DNA from: Rs1 sp029027825
GTDB taxonomy: Bacteria > Pseudomonadota > Gammaproteobacteria > Pseudomonadales > Balneatricaceae
NCBI GenBank assembly: GCA_029027825.1
Contig: CP093399.1
Location: forward strand, 1,178,001-1,242,000
Length of the DNA stretch: 64,000 nt
Direction of reading: 5' to 3'
Positions 24,685-32,744 of this stretch are shown one piece after another. The notes under the pieces are model-generated. The model searched no databases, was not told where the DNA came from, and worked only from the letters and a program-made list of their open reading frames with translations. Within the stretch, counting starts at the first letter, position 1; the number at the start of each line of letters is the position of its first letter. Position numbers and translations under genes: made by a program.

Positions 24685-25728
24685 ATGAATAATAGCGGCT
24701 TGAAAATAGCAGTATTAGGTGGCGGCAGCTTCGGCACAGTGATTGCCAATATAAGTGCAGAGAAAGGCAACGATGTGCGCCAGTGGATGCGCAGCGAAGA
24801 GGCGGCAAGCGAAATTAATCAGCACCGTTTAAATAGCCGCTATTTACCCGGATACAAATTGGCGCGTAGCTTGGCGGCTTTTACTGATATGGAAGCGGCA
24901 CTTAAAGATATTGATTTGCTGTTCGTTTCTATTCCAAGTGCTAGTTTTAGATCGGTGGTGCGAGTCGCCGCTCAGTATTTACCTGCTAATATTAAAGTGA
25001 TTAGTACGACTAAAGGTATTGAAGCTGATACCTTTAAAATGATGAGCCAGATAGTAGCGGAAGAGCTGCCAGAGGCAAAAGTCGGGGTGTTAAGTGGTCC
25101 TAACTTTGCCAAAGAACTGGCGCAGAAACAGCTTACAGCTACGGTAGTAGCTAGTCATGATGAGGAACTGCGCACTATAGTGCAGAGTTTGTTGCACCTT
25201 TCTTATTTTCGAATTTACGCCAGCGATGATATTTATGGTGTTGAATTGGGTGGCGTATTAAAGAATATCTACGCGATAGCCTCAGGTTTAAGTGCTGCAA
25301 TGGGCATGGGTGAAAATACCCGCAGTATGCTGCTGACCCGCGCCCTCGCTGAAATGAGCCGTTTCGCGGTAAGTATGGGCGCTAATCCACTCACTTTTCT
25401 GGGCCTAGCAGGCGTTGGCGACTTAGTGGCAACTTGCATGTCGCCTCTAAGCAGGAATTATCGAGTTGGCCATGCACTAGGTTCGGGAAAAAATTTGCAG
25501 CAGGCAGTCGCTGAATTAGGTCAAGTCGCTGAAGGCGTCAATACAGTGCGCTTGGTCAGAGATAAATGCATCGAGCTAGGTGTCTATATGCCATTGCTAC
25601 AAGGTCTGTATGATATCGTTTACAAGGGCGCTACACCGAGCAAAGTCGCAATCGGCATGATGCTGAGTGAGCAGGGCTCAGATGTTGAGTTTGTATTGCC
25701 TAGCGGCAATAATTCGGGGATAGTCTAG
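24685..25728 (+). CDS. gpsA: NAD(P)-dependent glycerol-3-phosphate dehydrogenase
   Basis: About 347 residues from ATG 24685, where the protein begins just before the Rossmann loop KIAVLGGGSFGTVIANISAE. It reduces dihydroxyacetone phosphate to sn-glycerol-3-phosphate for phospholipid synthesis. Catalytic lysine motifs are visible in GVELGGVLKNIYAIASGLSA, and conserved GLAGVGDLVATCMSPLSRNY and GQVAEGVNTVRLV follow. Length is slightly above the usual 330-340, because of a short C-terminal extension (EQGSDVEFVLPSGNNSGIV). sixA follows 45 bp later. A separate Ugp import system for the same metabolite lies at 31818-37746. Confidence 0.95.
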   Translation: MNNSGLKIAVLGGGSFGTVIANISAEKGNDVRQWMRSEEAASEINQHRLNSRYLPGYKLARSLAAFTDMEAALKDIDLLFVSIPSASFRSVVRVAAQYLPANIKVISTTKGIEADTFKMMSQIVAEELPEAKVGVLSGPNFAKELAQKQLTATVVASHDEELRTIVQSLLHLSYFRIYASDDIYGVELGGVLKNIYAIASGLSAAMGMGENTRSMLLTRALAEMSRFAVSMGANPLTFLGLAGVGDLVATCMSPLSRNYRVGHALGSGKNLQQAVAELGQVAEGVNTVRLVRDKCIELGVYMPLLQGLYDIVYKGATPSKVAIGMMLSEQGSDVEFVLPSGNNSGIV

Positions 25729-25773
25729 TTCTATCATCGACGGGCAGAACCAAGCGAAAGGCAGAGTGACTAA

Positions 25774-26229
25774 ATGTTTTATTTGATGCGCCACGCAGAG
25801 GCAAGTTGGGCTGCTAGCACCGATCAAGATCGTCAGTTGACCGAACGTGGACGTCAAGATTTGATGCAGTTAGCTCGCCGCCATCAGCGCAGTTTACAAA
25901 CTATTCAAAAAATCGTCTGTAGTCCCTATCTACGTACTCAACAAACGGCACAGATTATTGCTGCCAGTATCGGCATAGAAAATCTGGTATATGAGGGGCG
26001 ATTGACTCCCGAAAACTCTGTTAAAACAGCTATTTCCGCTCTTGAAGAGCACTGGTGTGAGCATCTACTTGTGGTCACTCACCAGCCATTAATCGGCTGT
26101 TTAATCAATTACCTAGAGCACGCTGATAGTTCTATCAGTCAGCCTGTGTCGCCTGCATCTATTTATAGCTATACTATGGAGTGGCCGGGGCCTGGCTGTG
26201 GTTTACGGGAATCCCTATTCGCTGTCTAA
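25774..26229 (+). CDS. sixA: SixA phosphohistidine phosphatase
   Basis: 151 residues of the histidine phosphatase superfamily. The catalytic RHG-type motif is LMRHAEASW at the N-terminus, the second arginine is in CSPYLRTQQTAQIIA, and the second histidine is in HLLVVTHQPLIGCLIN. SixA dephosphorylates histidine phosphotransfer domains, such as those of ArcB or the nitrogen PTS. It sits directly after gpsA and probably shares its transcript. Its last 56 bases overlap the convergent membrane protein gene, so one of the two C-termini is constrained by the other. Confidence 0.9.
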   Translation: MFYLMRHAEASWAASTDQDRQLTERGRQDLMQLARRHQRSLQTIQKIVCSPYLRTQQTAQIIAASIGIENLVYEGRLTPENSVKTAISALEEHWCEHLLVVTHQPLIGCLINYLEHADSSISQPVSPASIYSYTMEWPGPGCGLRESLFAV

Positions 26230-27937
26230 AATTAATAATCACCGTGCCTTCTGTCACTTCTTTGTATCGCAGTTGAATCTCTGAGCTAGCGGGATACATT
26301 TTTATCGCCTTGCTCATCAGTGCTAATGCTTTATCTCGCTCTCCTAAATGGCTGTAAGCTAAGGCCAAGTTATTGATGGTGCTAGTGATAGGGCTGCTCT
26401 CGACAAAGTTCTCAGCCCAGCTTATAAACGCTGGTGTAAATTCTTTTCCGCCGCGTGCTATCTCCTGATAAAGTAAACTGCTAAAAGTGATGTTTTGCGC
26501 GAGGTCTTGGAAATATATGTTAGCATTTGCGGTTTCGATAAAACTATAGCCAACACTCCTATCTCGAATAAAGTTTACCAGCCCCGAGAGCGAGAGCATG
26601 CTGTGTAGTAAAAAGCCAATGATTAAACAGCTAGTGGTAACCGAGGCGCTTAAAATTAGCTTTTGGATCGCGTTTGATAGTGTAGTGCTATACGACTTTA
26701 GCTGGTGAGAATGAATAATATATAACAGCGTCAGCCAAAGAAACCAAAGCGCAGAAGAAAGATAAAATGGCAATTCGACTTGCGTATGAAAGCTTATCGG
26801 GAAAAGTAGTGCAAAGTAGCTAATCCCTCTCCTCCAACCGAGTCTAAACAATGCTGCTAAGGTGACGGCCATCGCCACTATTATGCCTAACAGTGAAATT
26901 ACCCCGCCTTCAATCATCCAAAATAATAATTCGTTATGTGGGTGCCCGTATCTTTGCCCACCCATTTTGTCACTGTCGGGATAATCAATTTTAGCTTCTT
27001 GAAAAACCTTTTCAAAGCTACCTAAACCGTGACCAAAGATAGGTTTTTGCTTAAATGTTTGCCAGGAGAGATCGTAGATAAAAGATCTGGCATTTACCCG
27101 TTGCACGTCAAGTTTGGACTCATAGGTAGCGAAACCTTTGGATAAATTTGCACCGGCTCCGATCCCTGAGATAAAAGCGATTAATAAGAGAATGGACCAG
27201 TATGGATATTGCTTGAAACTGCTAAAGCGGCTAATGAGTAGCAGCGGTAGCGATACAGAAAATGCCACTAGAGATGTACGAGAGCCGATCGACAGTAACA
27301 TCGCAGCAGTACACACAATAGTAATGATCAGTAGCAGTTTATACAGCCAGTGTCGGCATTTTATCGAAGGGCTAGATGCCAGGTAGAGAGCGATGAAAAA
27401 GCCAGTGGTTAGATAGCTGGCAAGGACATTGACTTGCTGAAACATACTAATGGGCGCATTGGATACAGACTGTGGAATAAGCGAGCTAATATTCCATCCT
27501 GAAATTTGACTCAGAGCGATTAAACTGTGCAGACAAGCGGCAGCACAAAAACCGTAACCAATATTTTCAATCGCTCTTCTTTTTAATTCAAATTGGAAGA
27601 GTGCTATAAAAAACAAAAAACCACCCAGCACATAGCCAATTCTAAATAGCCATTCAGTAGGCTTAGAAGACTCCATTATAAAACCGCTAAAGATTAAACC
27701 TAGCGGTAGTGCGGCAATGCCGAGCCAGAACTTTGGCAGGATTATGGTCTCTTTAAGCAGTATTTGAAAGCTAGCAGCCAACATCACCATAATAGCCCAG
27801 ATCCACACCCAACTATTATAGGGGATACTCAGGCCCTCACCGCCGGGGCTCTGCTGGGAATAGAATGGTGATAAAATAAAAACAAAGGAAATCAACAAAC
27901 TAAATAGTATTGATTGACGCTGCTGCGCTTTTTCCAT
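26174..27937 (-). CDS. PglL-like protein O-oligosaccharyltransferase / O-antigen ligase family
   Basis: 587 residues with about a dozen membrane helices. The signature of the Wzy_C/PglL family is in the large periplasmic loop: QTFKQKPIFGHGLGSFEKVF then MGGQRYGHPHNELLFWMIEG. The His of PHNELL is the hallmark of PglL/TfpO-type ligases, which move lipid-linked glycans to pilin or other proteins; a WaaL-type role in LPS is the alternative. A soluble C-terminal segment from about residue 480 has TPR-like helices (TINNLALAYSHLGERDKALA). No pilin or glycan gene cluster is beside it. It is convergent with and overlaps sixA. Confidence 0.8.
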   Translation of the reverse strand: MEKAQQRQSILFSLLISFVFILSPFYSQQSPGGEGLSIPYNSWVWIWAIMVMLAASFQILLKETIILPKFWLGIAALPLGLIFSGFIMESSKPTEWLFRIGYVLGGFLFFIALFQFELKRRAIENIGYGFCAAACLHSLIALSQISGWNISSLIPQSVSNAPISMFQQVNVLASYLTTGFFIALYLASSPSIKCRHWLYKLLLIITIVCTAAMLLSIGSRTSLVAFSVSLPLLLISRFSSFKQYPYWSILLLIAFISGIGAGANLSKGFATYESKLDVQRVNARSFIYDLSWQTFKQKPIFGHGLGSFEKVFQEAKIDYPDSDKMGGQRYGHPHNELLFWMIEGGVISLLGIIVAMAVTLAALFRLGWRRGISYFALLFPISFHTQVELPFYLSSALWFLWLTLLYIIHSHQLKSYSTTLSNAIQKLILSASVTTSCLIIGFLLHSMLSLSGLVNFIRDRSVGYSFIETANANIYFQDLAQNITFSSLLYQEIARGGKEFTPAFISWAENFVESSPITSTINNLALAYSHLGERDKALALMSKAIKMYPASSEIQLRYKEVTEGTVIINFRQRIGIPVNHSQAPATP

Positions 27938-28011
27938 GATAATTAAGATCCATAATTAAACTTGATTTCAAGTCTATATAAAGTTTTGATGATTATTGGT
28001 AGAGTTGTAAA

Positions 28012-28074
28012 CTACAAGCTACAAGCTACAAGCTACAAGCTACAAGCTACAAGCTACAAGCTACAAGCTACAAG
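28012..28074 (+). repeat. nine tandem copies of the heptamer CTACAAG
   Basis: Nine exact head-to-tail copies of CTACAAG, plus a partial CTA, end 29 bp before the first ATG of the alpha/beta hydrolase. Unit length is not a multiple of three and the array is intergenic. Such perfect short arrays tend to change copy number by slippage, so it may vary between strains and alter promoter spacing. Confidence 0.95.
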
Positions 28075-28102
28075 CTAAAAGCTTCGCCTCATTGTAAATT
28101 AA

Positions 28103-29173
28103 ATGGTTACTGGTTTGAATAAAAACAAAGAATTTACTCTAAATATCAACAATATCAACAATATCAACAATATCAACAATATGAACATGTCGGGGATCGT
28201 CTATGGTAATCCAAAGAGCCCGCCAGTTATCGCTCTTCACGGCTGGTTAGATAATGCCGCCAGTTTTGAGATACTCGCTCGGCAGCTACCCGATCAACAT
28301 ATAATCGCACTGGATTTTATCGGGCACGGTAAATCTTCTCATCGAGGGCTAAATAGCCCCTATTATCTATGGGATAATGTTATTGATCTGTACTTGGCAC
28401 TAGAGGCGCTGCATGTTGATAAAGTCGATTTTATCGGGCATTCGATGGGGGCGAGCATCGCGATGTTGTTTGCCGCATGTTTCCCTGAAAAAGTCGGTAA
28501 ACTACTGTTAATTGAAGGGCTAGCACCACTTCATTACCCCGCCTCAAATTTGCCTGGCGCTATGGCAAAGGCGATTAGAAAACGGGTTAAATCTTATGCT
28601 AGAAGCGGTAAAGTATACCCAGAATTTGAAGCATTGGTGAGTGCTAGAGCTCAGGGAATGTTTCCGGTTAGCATGTCTGCTGCACGCTTATTGTCCGAAC
28701 GAGGTAGTATCAAATCTGAGCAAGGCTACCGCTGGAGCAGTGATCCGGCATTATTATTACCCTCCATTAATCGCTTTTCTAAATCGCAGATAAAAGCATT
28801 TTTAAAATCTGTAGAAGCTGAAGTGTTTTTATTTTTAGCCACAGATGGTCTGGCAGATGAGCGCTGGCAAGAATATATGGATGATGTTGCCCAGCTGCAA
28901 GTTACTAGATTGGAGGGAAATCATCATCTGCATCTGCAAAATACGGGTGCGATAGCGATTGCCGAAAAGGTGCGGCATATTTATAGTCGTGAGCTAGATG
29001 ATTTGCCGGCTAACTTAGAGAGCCTCTGTGCCAGTCCTGCGTTATCACTGCTTTATTTCAGGATCGACTATGCTTTTGGCGAGTTGCACGCTAAATATAA
29101 ACGAATATATTATATATTTGAATCTATACCAAAAACGCTGGCGTATAGATTGGTGAGTATCAAAAGCAAGTGA
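28103..29173 (+). CDS. alpha/beta-fold hydrolase
   Basis: Up to 356 residues from ATG 28103. The core fits from MNMSGIVYGNPKSPPVIALH on, so ATG 28181 or 28187 are alternative starts. The fold markers are HGWLDNAASFEILARQL, HIIALDFIGHGKSSHRG, the nucleophile elbow FIGHSMGASIAMLFA (Ser in GHSMG) and a late EGNHHLHLQ with the catalytic histidine. The substrate cannot be read; relatives act as esterases or thioesterases. The N-terminal extension is an Asn-Ile repeat encoded by a 9-bp tandem array. The gene follows a heptamer array and precedes the bufferin operon, but is not a standard member of it. Confidence 0.82.
   Translation: MVTGLNKNKEFTLNINNINNINNINNMNMSGIVYGNPKSPPVIALHGWLDNAASFEILARQLPDQHIIALDFIGHGKSSHRGLNSPYYLWDNVIDLYLALEALHVDKVDFIGHSMGASIAMLFAACFPEKVGKLLLIEGLAPLHYPASNLPGAMAKAIRKRVKSYARSGKVYPEFEALVSARAQGMFPVSMSAARLLSERGSIKSEQGYRWSSDPALLLPSINRFSKSQIKAFLKSVEAEVFLFLATDGLADERWQEYMDDVAQLQVTRLEGNHHLHLQNTGAIAIAEKVRHIYSRELDDLPANLESLCASPALSLLYFRIDYAFGELHAKYKRIYYIFESIPKTLAYRLVSIKSK
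28142..28186 (+). repeat. five tandem copies of a 9-bp unit inside the hydrolase 5' end
   Basis: Four copies of AATATCAAC and a fifth, AATATGAAC. They encode (N-I-N) repeats and keep the reading frame, so copy-number change would lengthen or shorten the N-terminus without a frameshift. The G in the last unit creates an ATG, which may be the original start. Confidence 0.9.
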
Positions 29174-29231
29174 CGATACTCGTGCATTATCCAACGATTT
29201 AATCAAATGAAAGTAATAATAGGAAATTAAT

Positions 29232-29492
29232 ATGTCAAAGCAAAATTTAGCAGCAGCTGCTGCAATTACCGGTATTATTGCACTTGGAGCATCGATGGTT
29301 TCTGCCCCAGCGATGGCAGGCAGTAAAGAAAAATGTTACGGAGTAGCCGCTGCAGGTCAAAATGACTGCGCCACAAACAATAGCTCATGTGCTGGTACAT
29401 CTAAGACTGATAATCAAGGAGATGCTTTCCTTGCTATCCCCACTGGCCTATGTGAAAAACTCGCAGGTGGCAGTCTTACTCCTAAAGTATAA
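29232..29492 (+). CDS. bufA1: bufferin precursor BufA1 (DUF2282)
   Basis: 86 residues with AGGAAA before ATG. There is a signal peptide (AAAAAITGIIALGASMVSAP) with a likely cut after AMA at 27-29. The mature part has four cysteines: C35 in KEKCYGVAAAGQNDC (with C46), C53 in NNSSCAGTSK and C74 in TGLCEKLAGG. This is the DUF2282 pattern of bufferins, ribosomally made peptides whose cysteines are oxidatively modified by an MNIO enzyme and which bind copper. The gene leads a four-gene operon containing all expected partners. The function is from family knowledge; copper inducibility is not visible in the sequence. Confidence 0.9.
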   Translation: MSKQNLAAAAAITGIIALGASMVSAPAMAGSKEKCYGVAAAGQNDCATNNSSCAGTSKTDNQGDAFLAIPTGLCEKLAGGSLTPKV

Positions 29493-29526
29493 TGCTAGTC
29501 AGTATGTTTTAGGTTTTATCCTTTTA

Positions 29527-29572
29527 GCCGAGCATACTCCACTTAACTCATCTTAAGTGGAGTATGCTCGGC
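29527..29572 (+). terminator. 20-bp perfect stem-loop between bufA1 and bufB1
   Basis: Arms 29527-29546 and 29553-29572 are exact reverse complements (beginning GCCGAGCATACTCC), with a 6-base loop CTCATC. No T run follows, so it is less a classical terminator than an attenuating or RNA-stabilising structure. It is placed to give more precursor than enzyme from one transcript. Confidence 0.8.
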
Positions 29573-29595
29573 GATTAACTAGCTAGTCTCACACT

Positions 29596-30483
29596 ATGAA
29601 TTTATTAAACTCTACCGTCAATAATCATCGATTTTCGACTATTAAAGAATGTGCCATTGGTATTGGTTTAAGGTCGCCCCACCATCTACAAATACTGACT
29701 GAGCAACCCCCAGTTGGCTGGTTGGAAATCCACAGTGAAAATTTCTTTCAGCCCCAGTCCCAACAGCGACAGCTGTTAGACAAGCTTGCAGAAGTATACC
29801 CGCTGAGTTTTCATGGTATCGGCTTATCGCTTGGCTCTACCGATCCTGTGAATAAGCGACACCTAGCTTTAATGAAAGAGCTGATTGATTGCTATCAGCC
29901 GGCGCTGATCTCTGAACATTTGAGCTGGAGTTCTTTCAATGGCCAGTACTTCAATGATTTACTACCAGTGCCTTACACGACAGAGAGCTTAACTGTATTT
30001 TGTGACCACCTTAATCAAGCACAAAATGTGCTGGGTAGGCAATTACTGGTTGAAAATCCTACCACTTATTTAACTTTCGCTGACAGCGAGATGCCCGAGT
30101 GGGAGTTCATGAATGAGATTCAGCGGCGCTGTCAATCTGGAATATTATTAGATTTAAACAATATTTACGTCAACAGTATCAATTTAGGTTTTTCTGCAGA
30201 GCACTATTTAGCGCAGATCAATCTAGAGGCAGTGCAAGAAATTCACTTGGCAGGATTTACTCGCAAGACGTTAGATAATGGCGAAATATTAATAGATACT
30301 CACGGCAGTGAGGTCAGCGAGCAAGTCTGGCAGCTATTTCGCATCTTAAGAAAAACATGCCAAGCCCCGGCTTTAATTGAGTGGGATACTAATCTTCCGC
30401 CGCTAGAGATACTGCTTGCGCAGGCGGCGAGGGCAGAGCAAGAGCAAATAGATGTGCTCAAGAGTCAGCAGGTGTCAGCGTGA
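29596..30483 (+). CDS. bufB1: MNIO-family bufferin-modifying enzyme BufB1 (DUF692)
   Basis: 295 residues of the DUF692 (multinuclear non-haem iron oxidative) family, a TIM-barrel that installs oxidative cysteine modifications on precursor peptides. Metal-ligand segments typical of the family are seen: GWLEIHSENFF, LSFHGIGLSLGS, LISEHLSWSSFNGQYFNDLL, LLVENPTTYL, GILLDLNNIYVNSINLG, EIHLAGFTRK, DTHGSEVSEQVW and ALIEWDTNLP. It follows the bufA1 precursor, and its stop overlaps the GTG start of the next gene (GTGA), so it is coupled to BufC. The start has no strong Shine-Dalgarno sequence, consistent with lower output than the precursor. Confidence 0.93.
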   Translation: MNLLNSTVNNHRFSTIKECAIGIGLRSPHHLQILTEQPPVGWLEIHSENFFQPQSQQRQLLDKLAEVYPLSFHGIGLSLGSTDPVNKRHLALMKELIDCYQPALISEHLSWSSFNGQYFNDLLPVPYTTESLTVFCDHLNQAQNVLGRQLLVENPTTYLTFADSEMPEWEFMNEIQRRCQSGILLDLNNIYVNSINLGFSAEHYLAQINLEAVQEIHLAGFTRKTLDNGEILIDTHGSEVSEQVWQLFRILRKTCQAPALIEWDTNLPPLEILLAQAARAEQEQIDVLKSQQVSA

Positions 30484-31229
30484 AATTAACGGAATTACAG
30501 CAGCAGTTCTCTCAATATTTGCTCTATCAAACCAGCGAACTAGTGGATTTGAAAATTACCGGTCCCTTTGCGCCGGAACAGTTGATGGCTTTATACCGCA
30601 ATAATTTTTATATCAGTATCACTGAGTACTTGCAGGGGTGCTTTTTGAGTGTGGAAGCTCTAGTTGGTGAAGATTTTTTTGCACAACTAGCTAAAGCCTT
30701 CATCATTGCACAGCCGTTACGCTGTGCTAGCATTGAAGTTTACGGCAGCGATTTTGCAAACTTTATTAGCTGCTGTGAGCAAGCGCAATCAGTGCCATAT
30801 TTAGCGGATATAGCGAGACTAGATTGGGCGGTAGATCGGGCGAAATCAGAGCTGCTGCATGCTGAATTCCCCTTTGCTCGACTGGCTGCATTATCTAGCG
30901 AGGCCCAGCTTGAAATCTACTTCGAACTACCACCTAACACCGTCTTGCTCGCCTCAAATCACCCGGTTTTATCAATATGGTTAGGGGTTAAGCAAGGTGG
31001 CTTAGAGAGTATCGATATGCACAGCCAAGAAATTGTAATTATCTGTCCTGATCGGATTGAAGGGGCCAGAATAACAGCGCTTTCGAAAGCTCAGTATCAA
31101 TTTTTAGCCGCGATAAATAACCAACAAAATTTACAGAGCTTATCGAAATTGGATAACTTTCAACAATTGTTGAGCGATTCAATTACAGCTGGTTTTATCA
31201 ATAATTTTATTCTAGAAGGTGAATTATGA
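30480..31229 (+). CDS. bufC1: BufC1 partner protein (DUF2063 domain)
   Basis: 249 residues. The N-terminal DUF2063 domain is visible in LTELQQQFSQYLLYQTSELV and MALYRNNFYISITEYLQGCF, followed by VGEDFFAQLAKAFIIAQPLR and YLADIARLDWAVDRAKSELL. This domain supplies the precursor-recognition function that works with the MNIO enzyme. A C-terminal region from about residue 150 is less conserved. It overlaps genes on both sides by four bases, so BufB, BufC and the DoxX protein are made from one coupled message. The role is from family knowledge. Confidence 0.9.
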   Translation: MKLTELQQQFSQYLLYQTSELVDLKITGPFAPEQLMALYRNNFYISITEYLQGCFLSVEALVGEDFFAQLAKAFIIAQPLRCASIEVYGSDFANFISCCEQAQSVPYLADIARLDWAVDRAKSELLHAEFPFARLAALSSEAQLEIYFELPPNTVLLASNHPVLSIWLGVKQGGLESIDMHSQEIVIICPDRIEGARITALSKAQYQFLAAINNQQNLQSLSKLDNFQQLLSDSITAGFINNFILEGEL

Positions 31230-31684
31230 TCTCTAAACTATTAGCCACATATGACTGCGCTGTTAGCTTAACTCTAAAATGGCTGGCCCCACTGGTGCTG
31301 TTGCGGGTTCGGGTTATCCCCGCGATTGCCTTTTTTAAGGCAGGGCAAACAAAGATTAAAAATTGGGATTCTACTTTATATTTATTTGAAGAGGAATATC
31401 AAGTGCCTTTTTTGCCATTTGAGCTGGCAGCCTATATGGGTACAGCGGCTGAATTACTACTGCCGCCATTATTACTGTTCGGGCTGCTTTCTCGGTGTAC
31501 ATCTGCCGCCTTGTTTTTATTCAATATCGTAGCAGTAATCTCTTACCCGGTTATTTGGGGCAATGGTTTTTACGATCACCAGTTATGGGGCATGATGCTA
31601 TTAGTCGGCGCTATTTGGGGGCCGGGAAGATTATCGATCGATTACTACCTGCGACAGTTTTTTACTAAAGCGGCAGTTAACTAG
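31226..31684 (+). CDS. DoxX-family membrane protein of the bufferin operon
   Basis: 152 residues with four predicted membrane helices (LLRVRVIPAIAFFKAGQTKI, FELAAYMGTAAELLLPPLLL, SRCTSAALFLFNIVAVISYP, QLWGMMLLVGAIWGPG). This is the DoxX/DoxD fold that commonly closes bufferin operons. Conserved FFKAGQTKI and E in GTAAELLLP are family features. Its start overlaps the bufC1 stop. Its exact part in copper or thiol handling is unknown. It ends 134 bp before a convergent phosphatase gene, with an interleaved inverted-repeat structure between. Confidence 0.88.
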   Translation: MISKLLATYDCAVSLTLKWLAPLVLLRVRVIPAIAFFKAGQTKIKNWDSTLYLFEEEYQVPFLPFELAAYMGTAAELLLPPLLLFGLLSRCTSAALFLFNIVAVISYPVIWGNGFYDHQLWGMMLLVGAIWGPGRLSIDYYLRQFFTKAAVN

Positions 31685-31711
31685 TTTATATCCAGCCTAC
31701 GGGGTGTACAT

Positions 31712-31804
31712 AGAAGTTGGTGCTTTGGGCTAACGGCTTTCGCCAGACCATCAAGGCGCCTCTAGCTGCTGCGTTAATCACCAACTTCTCTGTGCGCTAG
31801 AGGC
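31712..31804. terminator. two interleaved inverted repeats between convergent genes
   Basis: AGAAGTTGGTG (31712-31722) pairs with CACCAACTTCT (31779-31789). GCCTCTAGC (31758-31766), which lies in that loop, pairs with GCTAGAGGC (31796-31804), outside it. The crossing order is that of a pseudoknot, or of two mutually exclusive hairpins. It occupies the gap between the bufferin operon and the leftward HAD/ugp operon, and probably affects transcript ends on both strands. Confidence 0.55.
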
Positions 31805-31817
31805 GTCTGAAACTTGT

Positions 31818-32606
31818 TCAGAGGTTGCTTAGCAGAGCGCTTACTAGTTGAATAAATCCCTGCCCATGGGATTGCTGAGTAATCCATTTAGGAGGATGCT
31901 CTAACAGGGGTAAATGTTGTTTAATATTCGCCACACCTACGCTGTTCGGAAAAAATTCAAACATAGTTTCATCATTGAGCGAGTCGCCGATAAAAAGCAC
32001 CTGCTCGCGCATTTGTTGCTCAGTTAAACCGTACTCTTTTTCAAGCAAGTGGCATGCCATTGCCTTTTTACTGTAGTCGCCAAACCAGGCGTTGACATGA
32101 ATAGAACTGGCTTTGGCATTCGCACCAGCTGCATGAAAAACGCGCAGGATTTCTGCTATTTGTGGTTCACTAATCCCTGATATATCTTGGTTGTAATCAA
32201 TCGCCAAGTCCACTAAACGATAGGCTTGATCTTTGGCAAGCTGCACTTCAGGTACTTGTTTGAGGGCTTGTTCTGCTAATAGTTGTAATTTTTGTTGATT
32301 CACTGCTCGCTGTTCGACACTCTGCCAAAAGTGATAATCAATGCTGTTATCTGGTTGCTTTTTTAAGTATAGGCCGCCATTTTCTCCGACCACCGCACTG
32401 GCGGGCCAAAGTCTTGCAAAAGAATCACACCAACCGGCACAGCCGCCAGTAATCGGGATGAATTTAATATCAGCGCTAACCAATTGATAGATGGCTTGGT
32501 AAGTTTCAGCTAAAAGTTGCCCGTTACTGGTCAAGGTATCGTCAACATCACTGAGGACAAATTTTATATTAGCTATTTTACTCGGTAGTGGTACTGGTAA
32601 GCGCAT
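31818..32606 (-). CDS. HAD-superfamily (type IIB) sugar-phosphate phosphatase-like protein
   Basis: 262 residues with AGGAA before ATG. The HAD motifs are present: motif I FVLSDVDDTLTSNG, motif II IPITGGC, a Lys around DYSKKAMACHLL, and motif IV LFIGDSLNDETMFEFF. The C2B-type cap between motifs II and III places it with SPP/Cof and mannosyl-3-phosphoglycerate phosphatase-like enzymes. Substrate unknown. It lies 138 bp downstream of the glycerophosphodiesterase gene on the same strand, so it may be the last gene of the ugp operon and act on a phosphorylated product of that pathway. Confidence 0.8.
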   Translation of the reverse strand: MRLPVPLPSKIANIKFVLSDVDDTLTSNGQLLAETYQAIYQLVSADIKFIPITGGCAGWCDSFARLWPASAVVGENGGLYLKKQPDNSIDYHFWQSVEQRAVNQQKLQLLAEQALKQVPEVQLAKDQAYRLVDLAIDYNQDISGISEPQIAEILRVFHAAGANAKASSIHVNAWFGDYSKKAMACHLLEKEYGLTEQQMREQVLFIGDSLNDETMFEFFPNSVGVANIKQHLPLLEHPPKWITQQSHGQGFIQLVSALLSNL

Positions 32607-32744
32607 TGCTTATTGTTCCTAAAAAGAAATAAAATTTTTGCATCAAAAGCGGCTAGTTGCCGCATATGATTTCGGCTTGGCCTTTTATGGGTGGATCAAG
32701 CTTGATGTCTTGGGAGGCTCTGATTGAGCCTCGCACCTTCCTCA

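Noticed and set aside
28012..28074. Heptamer array considered as a CRISPR or phage attachment site
   Set aside because: Units are 7 bp with no spacers, so it is a simple tandem repeat.
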